A stretch of DNA of 64,000 nucleotides from Alphaproteobacteria bacterium (GCA_030427405.1 JAUHXK010000003.1:186001-250000); one strand, 5' to 3'; counted from the stretch's first letter, positions 9,422-17,912 are shown. The notes: generated from the letters alone by a model not told the origin. A program made the numbers and translations.

Positions 9422-10597
9422 ATGAGAGCAGTGAGCAAAACAGCCATGCGCCGCGGCACGACCGCGATTGCCGCCCTGGTGGTCCTGGCCGGGTGTAACG
9501 GCCCGTTGGATTACGACCTGCGGGGACAGTTGGGCGGGTTTTCCACCACCCAGGCCGCGCAATCGGCAACCACCAGCCGCCCCGCCACGGATGCGCGTGG
9601 CGTGATCACCTATCCGACCTATCAGGTTGCCGTGGCACAACGGGGCGATTCCGTCAGTGACATTGCCGCCCGCGTGGGCTTGCCGGCAAGCGAGCTTGCG
9701 ACGTTCAACGGTCTGAACCCCGGCGATACATTGCGCGAAGGCGAGGTTTTGGCCCTGCCGCGATCGGTTGGCAGCAGCGGGACCGGGGTGGACATCGAAT
9801 CGATTGCCTCGACTGCCATTGATCAGGCGCCCGAACCCGGGTCGGTGCGCACATCGACGCTGGAACCCGCCAAGCCCGTGCCCGCGCCGGTGCCTGCGGG
9901 CCCAGAGCCGATCCGGCACAAGGTCAAGCGGGGCGAGACGGCCTATACCATTTCCCGCCTGTACCAGGTGCCCGTCGAATCGCTGGCCGAGTGGAACGGG
10001 CTGGGGTCCGATTTCACCGTGCGCGAGGGGCAGTACCTGCTGATACCCGTCAAGGATCAGGCCGCCCCGCGCAACAGCGCGTCTGCCGGTGCCGCTGCGG
10101 GGGCGGGGGCGGCCGCGGTGACCGCGCCGGGCGAAGGTTCGCCAACCCCAACGCCGCCAAGCGCCACCCAGCCCTTGCCCGAACAGGATGTGGCGGCTGC
10201 CACGCCCGCGCCGGATGTAACGGCCGAGGCGCCCACCAACACCAGTGCGGCGGCCTTGGGCCTGCCCGTAACCGGCAAGATCGTGCGCACCTATGACAAG
10301 GGCAAGAACGAAGGCATCGATATCGCAGCGGCACCCGGTTCGGCAGTCAACGCCGCCGAGGCCGGAACGGTTGCCGCGATCACCGCGGATGCCGACCAGG
10401 TGCCGATCATCGTGGTCAAACACACCAATGACCTGCTGACGGTCTATGCCAATGTCGACGGGATCACGGTCAAGAAAGGCGACCGCGTCCGGCGCGGACA
10501 GAAGATTGCGGCATTGCGGGGCGGCGATAACGCCTATGTGCATTTCGAAGTGCGCAAAGGGTTTGAATCGGTTGATCCCGAGCCATACCTGAAGTGA
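9422..10597 (+). CDS. nlpD: NlpD-like LysM / degenerate M23 peptidase lipoprotein
   Basis: A 391-residue outer-envelope lipoprotein: a lipobox LAGC puts the modified Cys at residue 25. Two LysM peptidoglycan-binding repeats follow (about 60-110 and 165-210), then an Ala/Pro/Thr-rich linker, then an M23 (LytM) domain at the end. The zinc site of M23 looks lost: the HxxxD motif reads NEGID, and only the last His (VHFEVRKG) remains. This matches E. coli NlpD and EnvC, which activate cell-wall amidases rather than cut peptidoglycan. I chose the ATG at 9422 over a GTG at 9413 because GAGGA (9406-9410) is spaced correctly only for the ATG. Confidence 0.9.
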   Translation: MRAVSKTAMRRGTTAIAALVVLAGCNGPLDYDLRGQLGGFSTTQAAQSATTSRPATDARGVITYPTYQVAVAQRGDSVSDIAARVGLPASELATFNGLNPGDTLREGEVLALPRSVGSSGTGVDIESIASTAIDQAPEPGSVRTSTLEPAKPVPAPVPAGPEPIRHKVKRGETAYTISRLYQVPVESLAEWNGLGSDFTVREGQYLLIPVKDQAAPRNSASAGAAAGAGAAAVTAPGEGSPTPTPPSATQPLPEQDVAAATPAPDVTAEAPTNTSAAALGLPVTGKIVRTYDKGKNEGIDIAAAPGSAVNAAEAGTVAAITADADQVPIIVVKHTNDLLTVYANVDGITVKKGDRVRRGQKIAALRGGDNAYVHFEVRKGFESVDPEPYLK

Positions 10598-10619
10598 GAG
10601 CTGCCGGGTAGCTCGCTGG

Positions 10620-10671
10620 AATGGCCCGTTCCGGGCCATGCCTCCGGCGGGGATATTTTTGGCCAGATGAA
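10620..10671 (+). repeat. Intergenic repeat, copy 1 (palindrome plus conserved tail)
   Basis: A 52-bp element. It opens with a perfect hairpin (ATGGCCCG, loop TTC, CGGGCCAT, 10621-10639) and continues with CCTCCGGCGGGGATATTT and a tail ending GGCCAGATGAA. A near-identical copy lies at 14403-14454 in the opposite orientation, with two differences by eye. Both sit between convergent genes, so a role as a bidirectional transcription end is likely but not shown. Confidence 0.8.
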
Positions 10672-10678
10672 AAGCGGA

Positions 10679-11350
10679 TCAGGTCTGTGGATCATAGTCG
10701 CTTAGGCGTTTTCCCGGTTCGTCAGCGAAGATCTCGGGCAGCGGCGTGACAGCTTCTATCAGGTCGATGCGAAAGACGCGGAACGCGTCGCGCAATTCGC
10801 ACCACGCCGTCAATGTCCACACGCGGCCCCAATATTCCATATGGAGCGGGCGGATGGTGCGTTCGGTCAATCTGCCATCTATGCGGCGATAAGTCAGGTG
10901 CAGCTTCTGGCGGGACTTTATGGCGGTGCGGATCGGGGCCATATGCGCCAGCCCGCGCGCGGCATCGGCAAAGGGGTAGACGGCGAATTTCCACGTGTCG
11001 GCTTCGGCAACGACCTGTGTGGGCAGGACGGCATCGATCTTGTCGGCCAGCGTCTCGGCGGCTGTCTTTAGGGTGGGGTCGGCGGCCTGGGCCACGATGG
11101 CCATTCCGAGATTCAGCGCCTCGAGTTCGGCAGGTGTCAGGTTCAGCGGGGGCAGGGTGATCTGCTCGCGCACCATGTATCCGACGCCGCGTTCCCCTTC
11201 GACCGGCACGCCCGAGGCGACAAGCGTGTCCATGTCGCGATAGATCGTGCGGACCGATACTTCGAGCCGGTCCGCGATGTCCTGCGCGCGGTGCAGTTTG
11301 CCGTCGCGCAGGATCTGGATGATGTCGAACAGGCGATCCGTGCGGCGCAT
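10679..11350 (-). CDS. WYL-domain transcriptional regulator (YafY-like)
   Basis: A 223-residue regulator. Residues 1-60 form an HTH_11-type winged helix (DRLFDIIQILRDG..., recognition helix VSVRTIYRDMDTL) and the last 100 residues form a WYL-type ligand domain (YRRIDGRLTERTIRPLHMEYWG, then FRVFRIDLI). Such proteins often repress a neighbouring small enzyme gene and respond to a small molecule. It lies 21 bp downstream of the ABM-like gene on the same strand, so they form an operon and autoregulation is plausible; a palindrome upstream (11725-11746) is the candidate operator. The ligand is unknown. Confidence 0.9.
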   Translation of the reverse strand: MRRTDRLFDIIQILRDGKLHRAQDIADRLEVSVRTIYRDMDTLVASGVPVEGERGVGYMVREQITLPPLNLTPAELEALNLGMAIVAQAADPTLKTAAETLADKIDAVLPTQVVAEADTWKFAVYPFADAARGLAHMAPIRTAIKSRQKLHLTYRRIDGRLTERTIRPLHMEYWGRVWTLTAWCELRDAFRVFRIDLIEAVTPLPEIFADEPGKRLSDYDPQT

Positions 11351-11371
11351 GTCACGCCGTCCGGGCCGCGC

Positions 11372-11677
11372 CTAGGCGGTCATGTTCCATAGCACTTTCT
11401 CATGGCGCAGCTGGACGCTGTCAGGTTGAATGGCCGCCATCAGCGCGGGGGCGAAATCCTGTTGGGGAAACCGGGCCGCCACGTCCTGCGCGGCTTTCAT
11501 GTCCTGCCAGATGACATAGTCGGTCCAACACCCGTCCTCGCCAAGGCTCAACTGCCGGTTTGTAAAGCCGGGCGCCGCACGGACAAAGGCTTCGGAGGCC
11601 TGGCTGAGCTTTACGAACGCTTCCGGGGTAATGCCGTCTGCCAGCGAAAAGGTGACGATTTCTGCAACATGGGTCAT
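11372..11677 (-). CDS. Small ABM-like (dimeric alpha/beta barrel) protein
   Basis: A 101-residue protein with the compact beta-alpha-beta-beta pattern of the dimeric ferredoxin-like barrel family that includes antibiotic biosynthesis monooxygenases. The opening MTHVAEIVTFSLADG and the middle LSLGEDGCWTDYVIWQDM fit this. Members range from true monooxygenases to simple binding proteins, so no substrate can be given. It is the first gene of a two-gene unit with the WYL regulator and is divergent from tatA. Confidence 0.7.
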   Translation of the reverse strand: MTHVAEIVTFSLADGITPEAFVKLSQASEAFVRAAPGFTNRQLSLGEDGCWTDYVIWQDMKAAQDVAARFPQQDFAPALMAAIQPDSVQLRHEKVLWNMTA

Positions 11678-11724
11678 TTGAATCTCCGTTGACCAGTGTG
11701 TGTGGTCACGATTTAACCGCGCGC

Positions 11725-11746
11725 AACTGACATAAACCTGTCAGTT
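11725..11746. promoter_or_regulatory. Perfect inverted repeat, probable operator of the ABM-WYL unit
   Basis: AACTGACA, six bases, TGTCAGTT: eight-base arms with no mismatch, 48 bases upstream of the ABM-like gene in the divergent gap to tatA. The placement suits autoregulation by the WYL regulator two genes away. The binding partner is inferred. Confidence 0.55.
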
Positions 11747-11785
11747 GAGAAAAGCCAACCCCGAAAAACCGGTCTTTGCAGGGGT

Positions 11786-11800
11786 AATTGACGGTCAATT
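11786..11800. promoter_or_regulatory. Second inverted repeat in the tatA upstream gap
   Basis: AATTGAC, one base, GTCAATT: seven-base perfect arms, about 100 bases upstream of tatA. It shares the GTCA/TGAC core with the palindrome at 11725-11746 but has a different spacing, so it may be a site for another factor or part of the tatA promoter (it holds a TTGACG box). Confidence 0.4.
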
Positions 11801-11899
11801 TTGATCTACCTCTCTTTTGCGGCGCAGTGCGTGGGCGTAAACACGTCCTGAAAACGAATACCCGGTGCGCTTGGCGCCGGTGAACAAGGAGATTAAGAC

Positions 11900-12115
11900 A
11901 TGCTCAACAATATCGGCCTTCCCGGTCTGTTGCTGATTGCCGTTGTGGTGCTGGTGCTGTTTGGCCGCGGCAAGATCAGTTCTCTGATGGGCGAGGTGGG
12001 CAAAGGCATCACAGCGTTCAAAAAGGGCGTCAAGGACGGCACCGAAGAGATCGAACAGGACGTGTCCGAGCTGGCCAAGGACGTCACGCCCGAGTCCGAC
12101 AAGGACAAGGTCTGA
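11900..12115 (+). CDS. tatA: Sec-independent protein translocase TatA
   Basis: A 71-residue TatA with one N-terminal membrane helix (residues about 5-20), the hinge FGRGK at about 21-25, an amphipathic helix with [12 protein letters not shown], and an acidic tail. It forms the pore of the twin-arginine export system with TatB and TatC, whose genes follow at once. AAGGAG lies upstream of the ATG. The gap to tatB is 6 bp. Confidence 0.96.
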   Translation: MLNNIGLPGLLLIAVVVLVLFGRGKISSLMGEVGKGITAFKKGVKDGTEEIEQDVSELAKDVTPESDKDKV

Positions 12116-12121
12116 TCCGGT

Positions 12122-12580
12122 ATGTTTGACCTGGGCTGGACCGAGCTTTTGGTCATCGGCGTTGTTGCCCTGATTGTGGTGGGGCCAAAAGACCTGCCGG
12201 TGCTGTTTCGCAATGTTGGCCGATGGGTCGGCAAGGCCCGCGGCATGGCCCGCGAGTTTTCGAATGCCATGAACGAAGCCGCGGATGAGGCTGGCGTGAA
12301 CGACATTCGCAAGGGTCTGAGTGCCGCGACCAACCCGGTCGGCACCGCCATGGACGGGGTAAAACAGGCCGCGCAGGATATGGCAAAAAGCATGGACCCG
12401 ACCAAGTTCGACCCCGACAGCGAAACGGGCAAACTTGCCGCCGAACGGGCCGATCAGGCCAAGAAGATCCAGGCGTCGACCGCCCGCGCGGCAGCCGAAC
12501 GCAAGGCCAGAGAAGCTGCTGATGCGTTGGCAAAGGCAGAAGAAGCCGAAGCTGCGCTGAATTCCGAAAGCAAGACATGA
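12122..12580 (+). CDS. tatB: Sec-independent protein translocase TatB
   Basis: A 152-residue TatB: membrane helix from residue 6 to about 21, with the conserved Glu8 (WTELLVIG) and the VGPKDLP hinge, then an amphipathic helix and a long charged, Ala/Lys/Glu-rich coiled-coil tail. TatB passes the twin-arginine substrate from TatC to TatA. It overlaps tatC by four bases (12577-12580). Confidence 0.96.
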   Translation: MFDLGWTELLVIGVVALIVVGPKDLPVLFRNVGRWVGKARGMAREFSNAMNEAADEAGVNDIRKGLSAATNPVGTAMDGVKQAAQDMAKSMDPTKFDPDSETGKLAAERADQAKKIQASTARAAAERKAREAADALAKAEEAEAALNSESKT

Positions 12581-13458
12581 CCAAGACCGACGAGATCGAG
12601 AACAGCTCTGCCCCTTTGATCGAACACCTGACCGAATTGCGCACGCGCCTGATCCATTGCGTCGTGGCGTTCCTGATCGGCATGGTGATCTGCTTCACCG
12701 TGGCCACGCCGATTTTCAATTTTCTGACCCAGCCTCTTTGTGACGTGCTGTCGGAACGCGGCCAGGATTGCGACCTTATTTTCATCTCGCCACAAGAAGG
12801 TTTCTTCGTGGCCATCAAGGTCTCGCTGCTGGGCGGGTTTATCCTGTCCTTTCCCTATATCGGAATGCAGATGTGGCGGTTCGTGGCACCGGGACTTTAT
12901 CGGTCGGAAAAGAACGCGTTTCTGCCATTTATGCTGGCCTCGCCCTTCATGTTTCTGTTGGGAGCCAGTTTTGCCTTTTACGTCGTGACGCCTCTGGCCT
13001 ATGATTTTTTCCTTGGATTCCAGCAATTCGGAACCGAGGGGGAAGCGGTTGCAGAGGGCGCCAGCGGCGCACCGCTGAGTGTGGTGTTTCAGGGCTCGGC
13101 CCAGGAATATCTGAACCTGACGATCAAGTTCATCGTGGCCTTTGGCCTGTGCTTTCAGCTGCCTGTATTGTTGACCCTGATGGGCAAGGCCGGGTTGGTC
13201 AGCGCCGAAGGTTTGGGGGCCGTTCGAAAATATGCCGTGGTGGCAATCCTTGTTTTGGCGGCCATCGTAACCCCCCCCGACGTGATCACGCAGATCATCC
13301 TGTTTGTCGTGGTCTACGGCCTCTACGAAATCTCGATCTTCCTTGTCGCCCGTGTCGAGAAAAAGCGCGAAGAGCAATTGCGCGCCGACGGCTATTACGA
13401 CGATGAAGAGGCCGAGGCGGATGCCGACATGATGCAAGATTACGAAGACGACAAGTAA
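12577..13458 (+). CDS. tatC: Sec-independent protein translocase TatC
   Basis: A 293-residue membrane protein with six predicted helices and the family motifs HLTELRTRL at the start (about 13-21) and the [18 protein letters not shown] region of the second segment. TatC recognises the twin-arginine signal. The C-terminus is unusually acidic (many Asp and Glu in the last 25 residues). It is coupled to tatB by an ATGA overlap. Confidence 0.97.
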   Translation: MTKTDEIENSSAPLIEHLTELRTRLIHCVVAFLIGMVICFTVATPIFNFLTQPLCDVLSERGQDCDLIFISPQEGFFVAIKVSLLGGFILSFPYIGMQMWRFVAPGLYRSEKNAFLPFMLASPFMFLLGASFAFYVVTPLAYDFFLGFQQFGTEGEAVAEGASGAPLSVVFQGSAQEYLNLTIKFIVAFGLCFQLPVLLTLMGKAGLVSAEGLGAVRKYAVVAILVLAAIVTPPDVITQIILFVVVYGLYEISIFLVARVEKKREEQLRADGYYDDEEAEADADMMQDYEDDK

Positions 13459-13549
13459 CGCATCAACCTTTGGTGATCAGGCGCGCTATTGGGCGTGCCT
13501 GGCACATGCGCCGCCGCCGCGACCAGCCGACCAAGACCGGAGACCCAGA

Positions 13550-14392
13550 ATGGACGACCCAACCCTGAACCGTATCGCGGAGGCGCTTGAACGCATGGCA
13601 CCGGCGCCGCGGGCGGCTCCTGATTTTGCGTCGGCGCCTGCCTTTGTCTGGCAGGTGGACCCCGATCGCCTTGCGCCGGTCGAACAGGTCAGCCGGGTCG
13701 ATCTGGACCTGTTGGTTGGCATCAACAGGTCGCGGGACACGCTGCTGGACAATACCCGCCGTTTTGCAACAGGGTTCAAGGCCAACAACGCGTTGCTCTG
13801 GGGCGCGCGGGGAATGGGGAAATCCAGCCTGGTCAAGGCGGTACACGGAACATTGCAAGCCGACCATCCCGACCTCAAGCTGGTCGAACTCCAGCGTGAG
13901 GACATGGGATCAGTCGCGCGTCTGCTGAATCATCTGCGTGCCGCACCCTACAGGTTCATCCTGTTCTGCGACGACCTGTCCTTCAGCCATGATGACCAGC
14001 ATTACAAATCACTCAAGGCGGTTCTGGACGGTGGTATCGAGGGCCGCCCCGAAAACGTGGTGTTCTATGCCACGTCGAACCGCCGCCACCTGATGCCGCG
14101 GGACATGATCGAGAACGAACGCTCCAGCGCGATCAACCCGTCTGAGGCGGTCGAGGAAAAAGTCTCGCTCTCTGACCGTTTCGGCTTGTGGCTGGGCTTC
14201 CATCCTTGCGATCAGGACGAATACCTCGCCATGATCGACCGCTACTGCGCGGCATATGGCGTCGCGGTCGCGCCCGAAACGCTGCGTGCGGAAGCCATCG
14301 AATGGCAGGCCACCCGAGGGGCCCGTTCAGGCCGGGTTGCGTGGCAATTTTTCGTCGACCTGGCCGGGCGCAACGGCGTTCATATCGCATAA
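13550..14392 (+). CDS. DUF815-family AAA ATPase
   Basis: A 280-residue single-domain P-loop ATPase of the DUF815 group, widespread in alphaproteobacteria. Walker A is GARGMGKSS (85-93), Walker B is FILFCDDLSF (about 143-152), and the SNRRHLMPRDM block follows near residue 170, after which comes a lid helical domain. The biochemical role of the family is not established as far as I know. It lies 91 bp downstream of tatC and ends at a convergent gap holding repeat copy 2. Confidence 0.88.
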   Translation: MDDPTLNRIAEALERMAPAPRAAPDFASAPAFVWQVDPDRLAPVEQVSRVDLDLLVGINRSRDTLLDNTRRFATGFKANNALLWGARGMGKSSLVKAVHGTLQADHPDLKLVELQREDMGSVARLLNHLRAAPYRFILFCDDLSFSHDDQHYKSLKAVLDGGIEGRPENVVFYATSNRRHLMPRDMIENERSSAINPSEAVEEKVSLSDRFGLWLGFHPCDQDEYLAMIDRYCAAYGVAVAPETLRAEAIEWQATRGARSGRVAWQFFVDLAGRNGVHIA

Positions 14393-14402
14393 CCCCGCCC
14401 GC

Positions 14403-14454
14403 TTCATCTGGCCATAAATATCCCCGCCGGAGGCATGGCCCGGTACGGGCCATT
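14403..14454 (-). repeat. Intergenic repeat, copy 2
   Basis: The reverse complement of the element at 10620-10671, with the hairpin loop GTA instead of TTC and one change after the GATATTT block. The stem arms (ATGGCCCG/CGGGCCAT) are identical. It fills nearly all of the convergent gap between the DUF815 gene and the SDR gene and abuts the SDR stop codon at 14455. Confidence 0.8.
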
Positions 14455-15099
14455 TCAAAGCTTGGCCAAAACCTCGGCGGCGGCATCTGCGGGGCTGGTC
14501 AGCGCTTCGCGATCTTCGCCCGGATGGAACCGTGCACGCACGGCAGTGGGCATCGCTGCGGGCTCGACGATCGAAACGCGCGGGCCGGTGCGCTCGGTCT
14601 CAGCAGCCCAGCTTCGGGCCAGCGAAATCTGCGCTGCCTTGGTCGCGCCATAGATTCCATAGAATTTTTCACCCGCGCGGGGGTCGTCAAAGAACACGGC
14701 GTGTCCTTCTTCGCCCAAAAGCGGTGCGACATAAGGGATCAGGACCGACGTCGCCGTGGCGTTGGTGCTGAATGCCTTGGTCCATTCCTTTGGGTCAACA
14801 AAATGCGCCGGCGTCAGGGCTGAACTGTGGATCGCCGTGTGCACCCACAGATCCACCTTGCCCCACCGATCATGTATGCCGCGGCACAGGGTGGCCATCG
14901 CGTCGGGGTCGGTGATGTCCATCGGCGCCAGCGTTGCCGTGCCGCCCTTGGCCTGGATACGGTCATCCAGCTCTTCAAGCCCGCCAGTGGTCCGGGCCAC
15001 GGCGACGATGTGGTATTGCGGGGCCAGCGCCTCGGCGAGGGCTGCGCCCAATCCACGAGAGGCCCCGGTGACAAGGGCGATTTTGGTCTGATCGGTCAT
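14455..15099 (-). CDS. SDR-family oxidoreductase
   Basis: A 214-residue short-chain dehydrogenase with a complete active site: cofactor motif TGASRGLG near residue 12 and the catalytic YxxxK as YGATK in the last third (GIYGATKAAQ). The length is short for the family, with little after the active-site helix. I start at 15099 (MTDQTKIALVTGAS) because the longer version adds only seven residues of no pattern. It is followed on the same strand, upstream, by a PilP-like gene. The substrate is unknown. Confidence 0.88.
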   Translation of the reverse strand: MTDQTKIALVTGASRGLGAALAEALAPQYHIVAVARTTGGLEELDDRIQAKGGTATLAPMDITDPDAMATLCRGIHDRWGKVDLWVHTAIHSSALTPAHFVDPKEWTKAFSTNATATSVLIPYVAPLLGEEGHAVFFDDPRAGEKFYGIYGATKAAQISLARSWAAETERTGPRVSIVEPAAMPTAVRARFHPGEDREALTSPADAAAEVLAKL

Positions 15100-15141
15100 G
15101 CAGGCGGTTTGAACCGACATGCGCGGGGCGTCAAGGCAGGA

Positions 15142-15390
15142 TCAACTGCCGGGGATCGCGATCCGACGGGTCTGGCCGCTTTGTCGCACCATGACACCAT
15201 GCTCATCAATGGCCACCACAGTGCCCGACGCAACGCGGCTGCCGGTCTTGACCTCTTTTACCCGCCCCGAGGACAGGCGCACCAGGGCGCGCATATCCGC
15301 GCTTGGCCCAAAGACACCCAGGACCGAGACCGAATGTTTATGCAGCACATTTTTCTGCGTGGCCGTGCTTGCGACTGTGGTGTTCGACAT
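15142..15390 (-). CDS. Small PilP-like protein
   Basis: An 82-residue protein whose second half (LGVFGPSADMRALVRL, GRVKEVKTG, then VVAIDEHGVMVRQSG) follows the beta-strand pattern of the C-terminal domain of type IV pilus biogenesis protein PilP, here as a stand-alone domain without a lipobox or long N-terminus. I take the ATG at 15390 as the start. No pilus genes are near, so the real function is open; in this group such proteins are usually left as hypothetical. The 296 bp between it and purF hold one small perfect hairpin (CAAGGGC/GCCCTTG, 15511-15529) and nothing else I can support. Confidence 0.55.
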   Translation of the reverse strand: MSNTTVASTATQKNVLHKHSVSVLGVFGPSADMRALVRLSSGRVKEVKTGSRVASGTVVAIDEHGVMVRQSGQTRRIAIPGS

Positions 15391-15686
15391 TTGATACGAC
15401 CCGTTCCAAAGCCCGGGTCCCTTGTGATGCGTGGTTGAAGGCGGTCGGATAGCAAGGGTGCCTGCGAAACAAAAGGCTTCCGCCGGGGTAATTGTTTCGG
15501 GCTGGTGGCCCAAGGGCCGGAAGCCCTTGCAAACGCGCCGGGTTCTTCTTGCGGGTGTAGGCGGAAAATCACCAATCCAGGCAAGCTCGGGTCAGGTCAT
15601 GACGCGGGTCTCCTCGCCGAGTGTCGAAACACTGACGTGATTCGCGCTGAGCGGGCGGGCGAGGCGGCCCGGGTTCGGGCCCAGAG

Positions 15687-17210
15687 TTAACCCGAAGCCA
15701 GCTTGGCCGCGTTCCACGACCCGCCGACGACCTGCATGTCGTCCTTTTTCTTGCTGGCGCGGCTGCTGTTTTCCAAACTGTCCAAGTAGTCTTCGCTGAC
15801 GCTGCCGGTGATGTACTGGCCGTTAAAGCACGAGCAATCAAAAGCCTCGATCTCTGGATTGCCCTCTTTCGCGGCCCAGATCAGGTCATCCAGGTGCTGA
15901 TAGAACAGCGCATCTGCGCCCAGTTCCTGGCGGATTTCTTCGATCTCCTTGCCGTTTGCGATCAACTCATGCTTGGTGGGCATGTCGATGCCATAGACAT
16001 TGGGGTATTTCACCGGCGGCGAGGCGCTGGCGATATAGACCTTCTTGGCGCCGGCTTCCCGGCACATCTGTACGATCTTCTTGATGGTGTTGCCCCGCAC
16101 GATCGAATCGTCGATCAGCAGCACGTTGTGTCCTTCAAACTCCAGCGGAACCGCGTTCAGCTTGCGACGCACGGATTTCTGCCGTTCGGCCTGGCCGGGC
16201 ATGATGAACGTGCGCCCGACATAGCGGTTCTTAACCAGGCCTTCGCGGTAGGGGATGCCGGTGATCTTTGCCGCTTCCAATGCGACAGGGCGGGCGCTGT
16301 CGGGGACAGGGATGATCCGGTCGATATCCAGCCCGGAGTCCTGGATCTGCTTGGCCAGGGTTTGCCCCATGCGCATCTGTGTCTTGTAGACCGACACGCC
16401 ATCCAACAGGGAATCGGGTCGCGCCAGGTAGACATATTCGAAAATGCACGGGGTCAGCTTGCCCTCGACCGCCTGGAACGTGTGCATTTTGCCTTCCAGA
16501 TCAATCAGGATCGCCTCGCCGGGGTTCAGGTCGCGAAGCTTTTCGAACCCGTTGATACCAAAAGCCACATCCTCAGACGCAAAGGCATAATCATCGCCAT
16601 TGCCATCCGTGGCGCGTTTTGCAACCGACAGGGGCCGGATGCCGAACGGGTCACGAAAGGCCAGCATGCCGACACCGGCCACCAAGCAAATGACCGAATA
16701 GGCGCCCTGGACCCGTTCCATGGTCATCTTCACCCCGGCAAACAGGTTGCGAACAGGTTCGGCGTTGCCGTTGACCTTGATCGCATCGGCAACCTTGTCG
16801 GCCAGCACGTTCAACAGAATTTCGGAATCCGAGGTCGTCCGCAGGTGACGGCTGTATTTTCCGGTCACCTTCTCACGCTGTTCGGCGGTGTTGGTGATAT
16901 TGCCGTTATGGACCAAATAGATGCCGTAGGGGGCGTTTACGAAGAACGGTTGCGCCTCGGCCGCGCTGAGCGATCCCGCCGTCGGATAGCGCACATGCCC
17001 CATACCCACCTTGCCCAGCAGGGTTTCGGCATCGGCGCTGTTGAACACGTCCTTGACCAGGCCGTTGGCCTTTTTCTCGCGGAAGAACTCGCCTGTATAG
17101 GTGACAATGCCCGAGGCGTCCTGTCCCCGGTGCTGAAGCATCAGCAACCCGTCATAGATTTCCGCAAAGACATCATGTGTCCTGCTTGCGATCCCCAATA
17201 TCCCACACAT
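15687..17210 (-). CDS. purF: Amidophosphoribosyltransferase
   Basis: PurF (507 residues) commits PRPP to purine synthesis by moving the amide nitrogen of glutamine onto it. The N-terminal nucleophile Cys2 (MCGILGIAS) is present and no propeptide precedes it. The glutaminase part is followed by the phosphoribosyltransferase half with the PRPP loop VLLIDDSIVRGNT, then the C-terminal CSCFNGQYITG. Unlike in E. coli, cvpA is not adjacent: a small opposite-strand gene separates them, though both run leftward. Confidence 0.98.
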   Translation of the reverse strand: MCGILGIASRTHDVFAEIYDGLLMLQHRGQDASGIVTYTGEFFREKKANGLVKDVFNSADAETLLGKVGMGHVRYPTAGSLSAAEAQPFFVNAPYGIYLVHNGNITNTAEQREKVTGKYSRHLRTTSDSEILLNVLADKVADAIKVNGNAEPVRNLFAGVKMTMERVQGAYSVICLVAGVGMLAFRDPFGIRPLSVAKRATDGNGDDYAFASEDVAFGINGFEKLRDLNPGEAILIDLEGKMHTFQAVEGKLTPCIFEYVYLARPDSLLDGVSVYKTQMRMGQTLAKQIQDSGLDIDRIIPVPDSARPVALEAAKITGIPYREGLVKNRYVGRTFIMPGQAERQKSVRRKLNAVPLEFEGHNVLLIDDSIVRGNTIKKIVQMCREAGAKKVYIASASPPVKYPNVYGIDMPTKHELIANGKEIEEIRQELGADALFYQHLDDLIWAAKEGNPEIEAFDCSCFNGQYITGSVSEDYLDSLENSSRASKKKDDMQVVGGSWNAAKLASG

Positions 17211-17590
17211 GTACGGGCTCCAATACCTATGACATCTTCATGTTGAGTTTACGCGACACCCTGCGGCGGCCTGCCTGTGCGATGTGGTCCCGAATTCTGA
17301 TTGCTGTCGCTGGTTGCGCCTTGGCCACCACTGCGGCGGACCCGGCAAAAAGCGCGAAGGAAAACAGAAATAACAAGATCGGCGGCTCCGATTCCGTGGC
17401 GGTTCGGGTCTCACATAATGCCTAACGCTGCCCCTGTCATCAAAGGATCACAAATCCTGTTTTTCCGTTGCCTGTTTTTCACAGGCCCCGCGGCCTTGGG
17501 CGCAAAAAGATGACTTTTTTTGCGCCTTGTGCTGTCATGGGGGCAAGCTCGGCAACACGGGCGGAACAGGGTTTCGGACGAGACAGCGAT
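17211..17590. other. 380-bp gap with direct repeats and a strong palindrome, no gene seen
   Basis: This divergent gap lies between purF and the small zinc-motif gene. It holds two direct copies of CCTGTTTTTC (17456-17465 and 17471-17480, period 15 bp), a short hairpin CCTGT/ACAGG, and a 10-bp perfect inverted repeat GGCGCAAAAA/TTTTTGCGCC (17499-17526). The reading frames here show no recognisable protein, so I call no gene. Promoters for both neighbours must lie within it. Confidence 0.6.
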
Positions 17591-17812
17591 ATGTGGCAAA
17601 ACAGACCAGCACCCAACAAACAAACCCCGGTCAAGCGGCGATGCCACCGGTGTCGCGGGCAGGGGCGCGCGCCATGTCAGATCTGCAAGGGGTCAGGCGA
17701 GGTGGTCAAGGGCAGGGACGTCTTGGGAAACCCGCAATCCAGCCGCTGTGACGGCTGTTTCGGCCTCAAGGCAACCCGGTGCGCCCAATGCGGCGGCGAA
17801 GGGTTCGTCTGA
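17591..17812 (+). CDS. Tiny protein with four DnaJ-type CxxCxG zinc motifs
   Basis: A 73-residue protein made almost wholly of a cysteine-rich domain. Four CxxC motifs lie at 18-21, 29-32, 53-56 and 64-67; three are full CxxCxGxG, and the third is CDGCFG. This is the pattern of the DnaJ central zinc domain, with two zinc sites expected, but the J domain and the substrate-binding part are absent. The frame stays open upstream to 17468, but ATG 17591 gives the natural start. It ends at a convergent gap with cvpA. A chaperone or RNA role is only a guess. Confidence 0.65.
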   Translation: MWQNRPAPNKQTPVKRRCHRCRGQGRAPCQICKGSGEVVKGRDVLGNPQSSRCDGCFGLKATRCAQCGGEGFV

Positions 17813-17851
17813 GCTGGGAAGCGCGTCATATGCCCAAACTATGTCGGTCAG

Positions 17852-17878
17852 AAAAAGCCCGGTCCTGAGGCCGGGCTT
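17852..17878 (-). terminator. Rho-independent terminator of cvpA
   Basis: AAGCCCGG and CCGGGCTT (17855-17862, 17871-17878) form a GC-rich hairpin with extra CC/GG pairing in the loop, followed on the minus strand by a run of five T. It lies 35 bases after the cvpA stop. It may also end the rightward zinc-motif gene. Confidence 0.8.
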
Positions 17879-17912
17879 GTCTGTTCTGTTCGACGCAGTC
17901 TGAACGCCGTGC

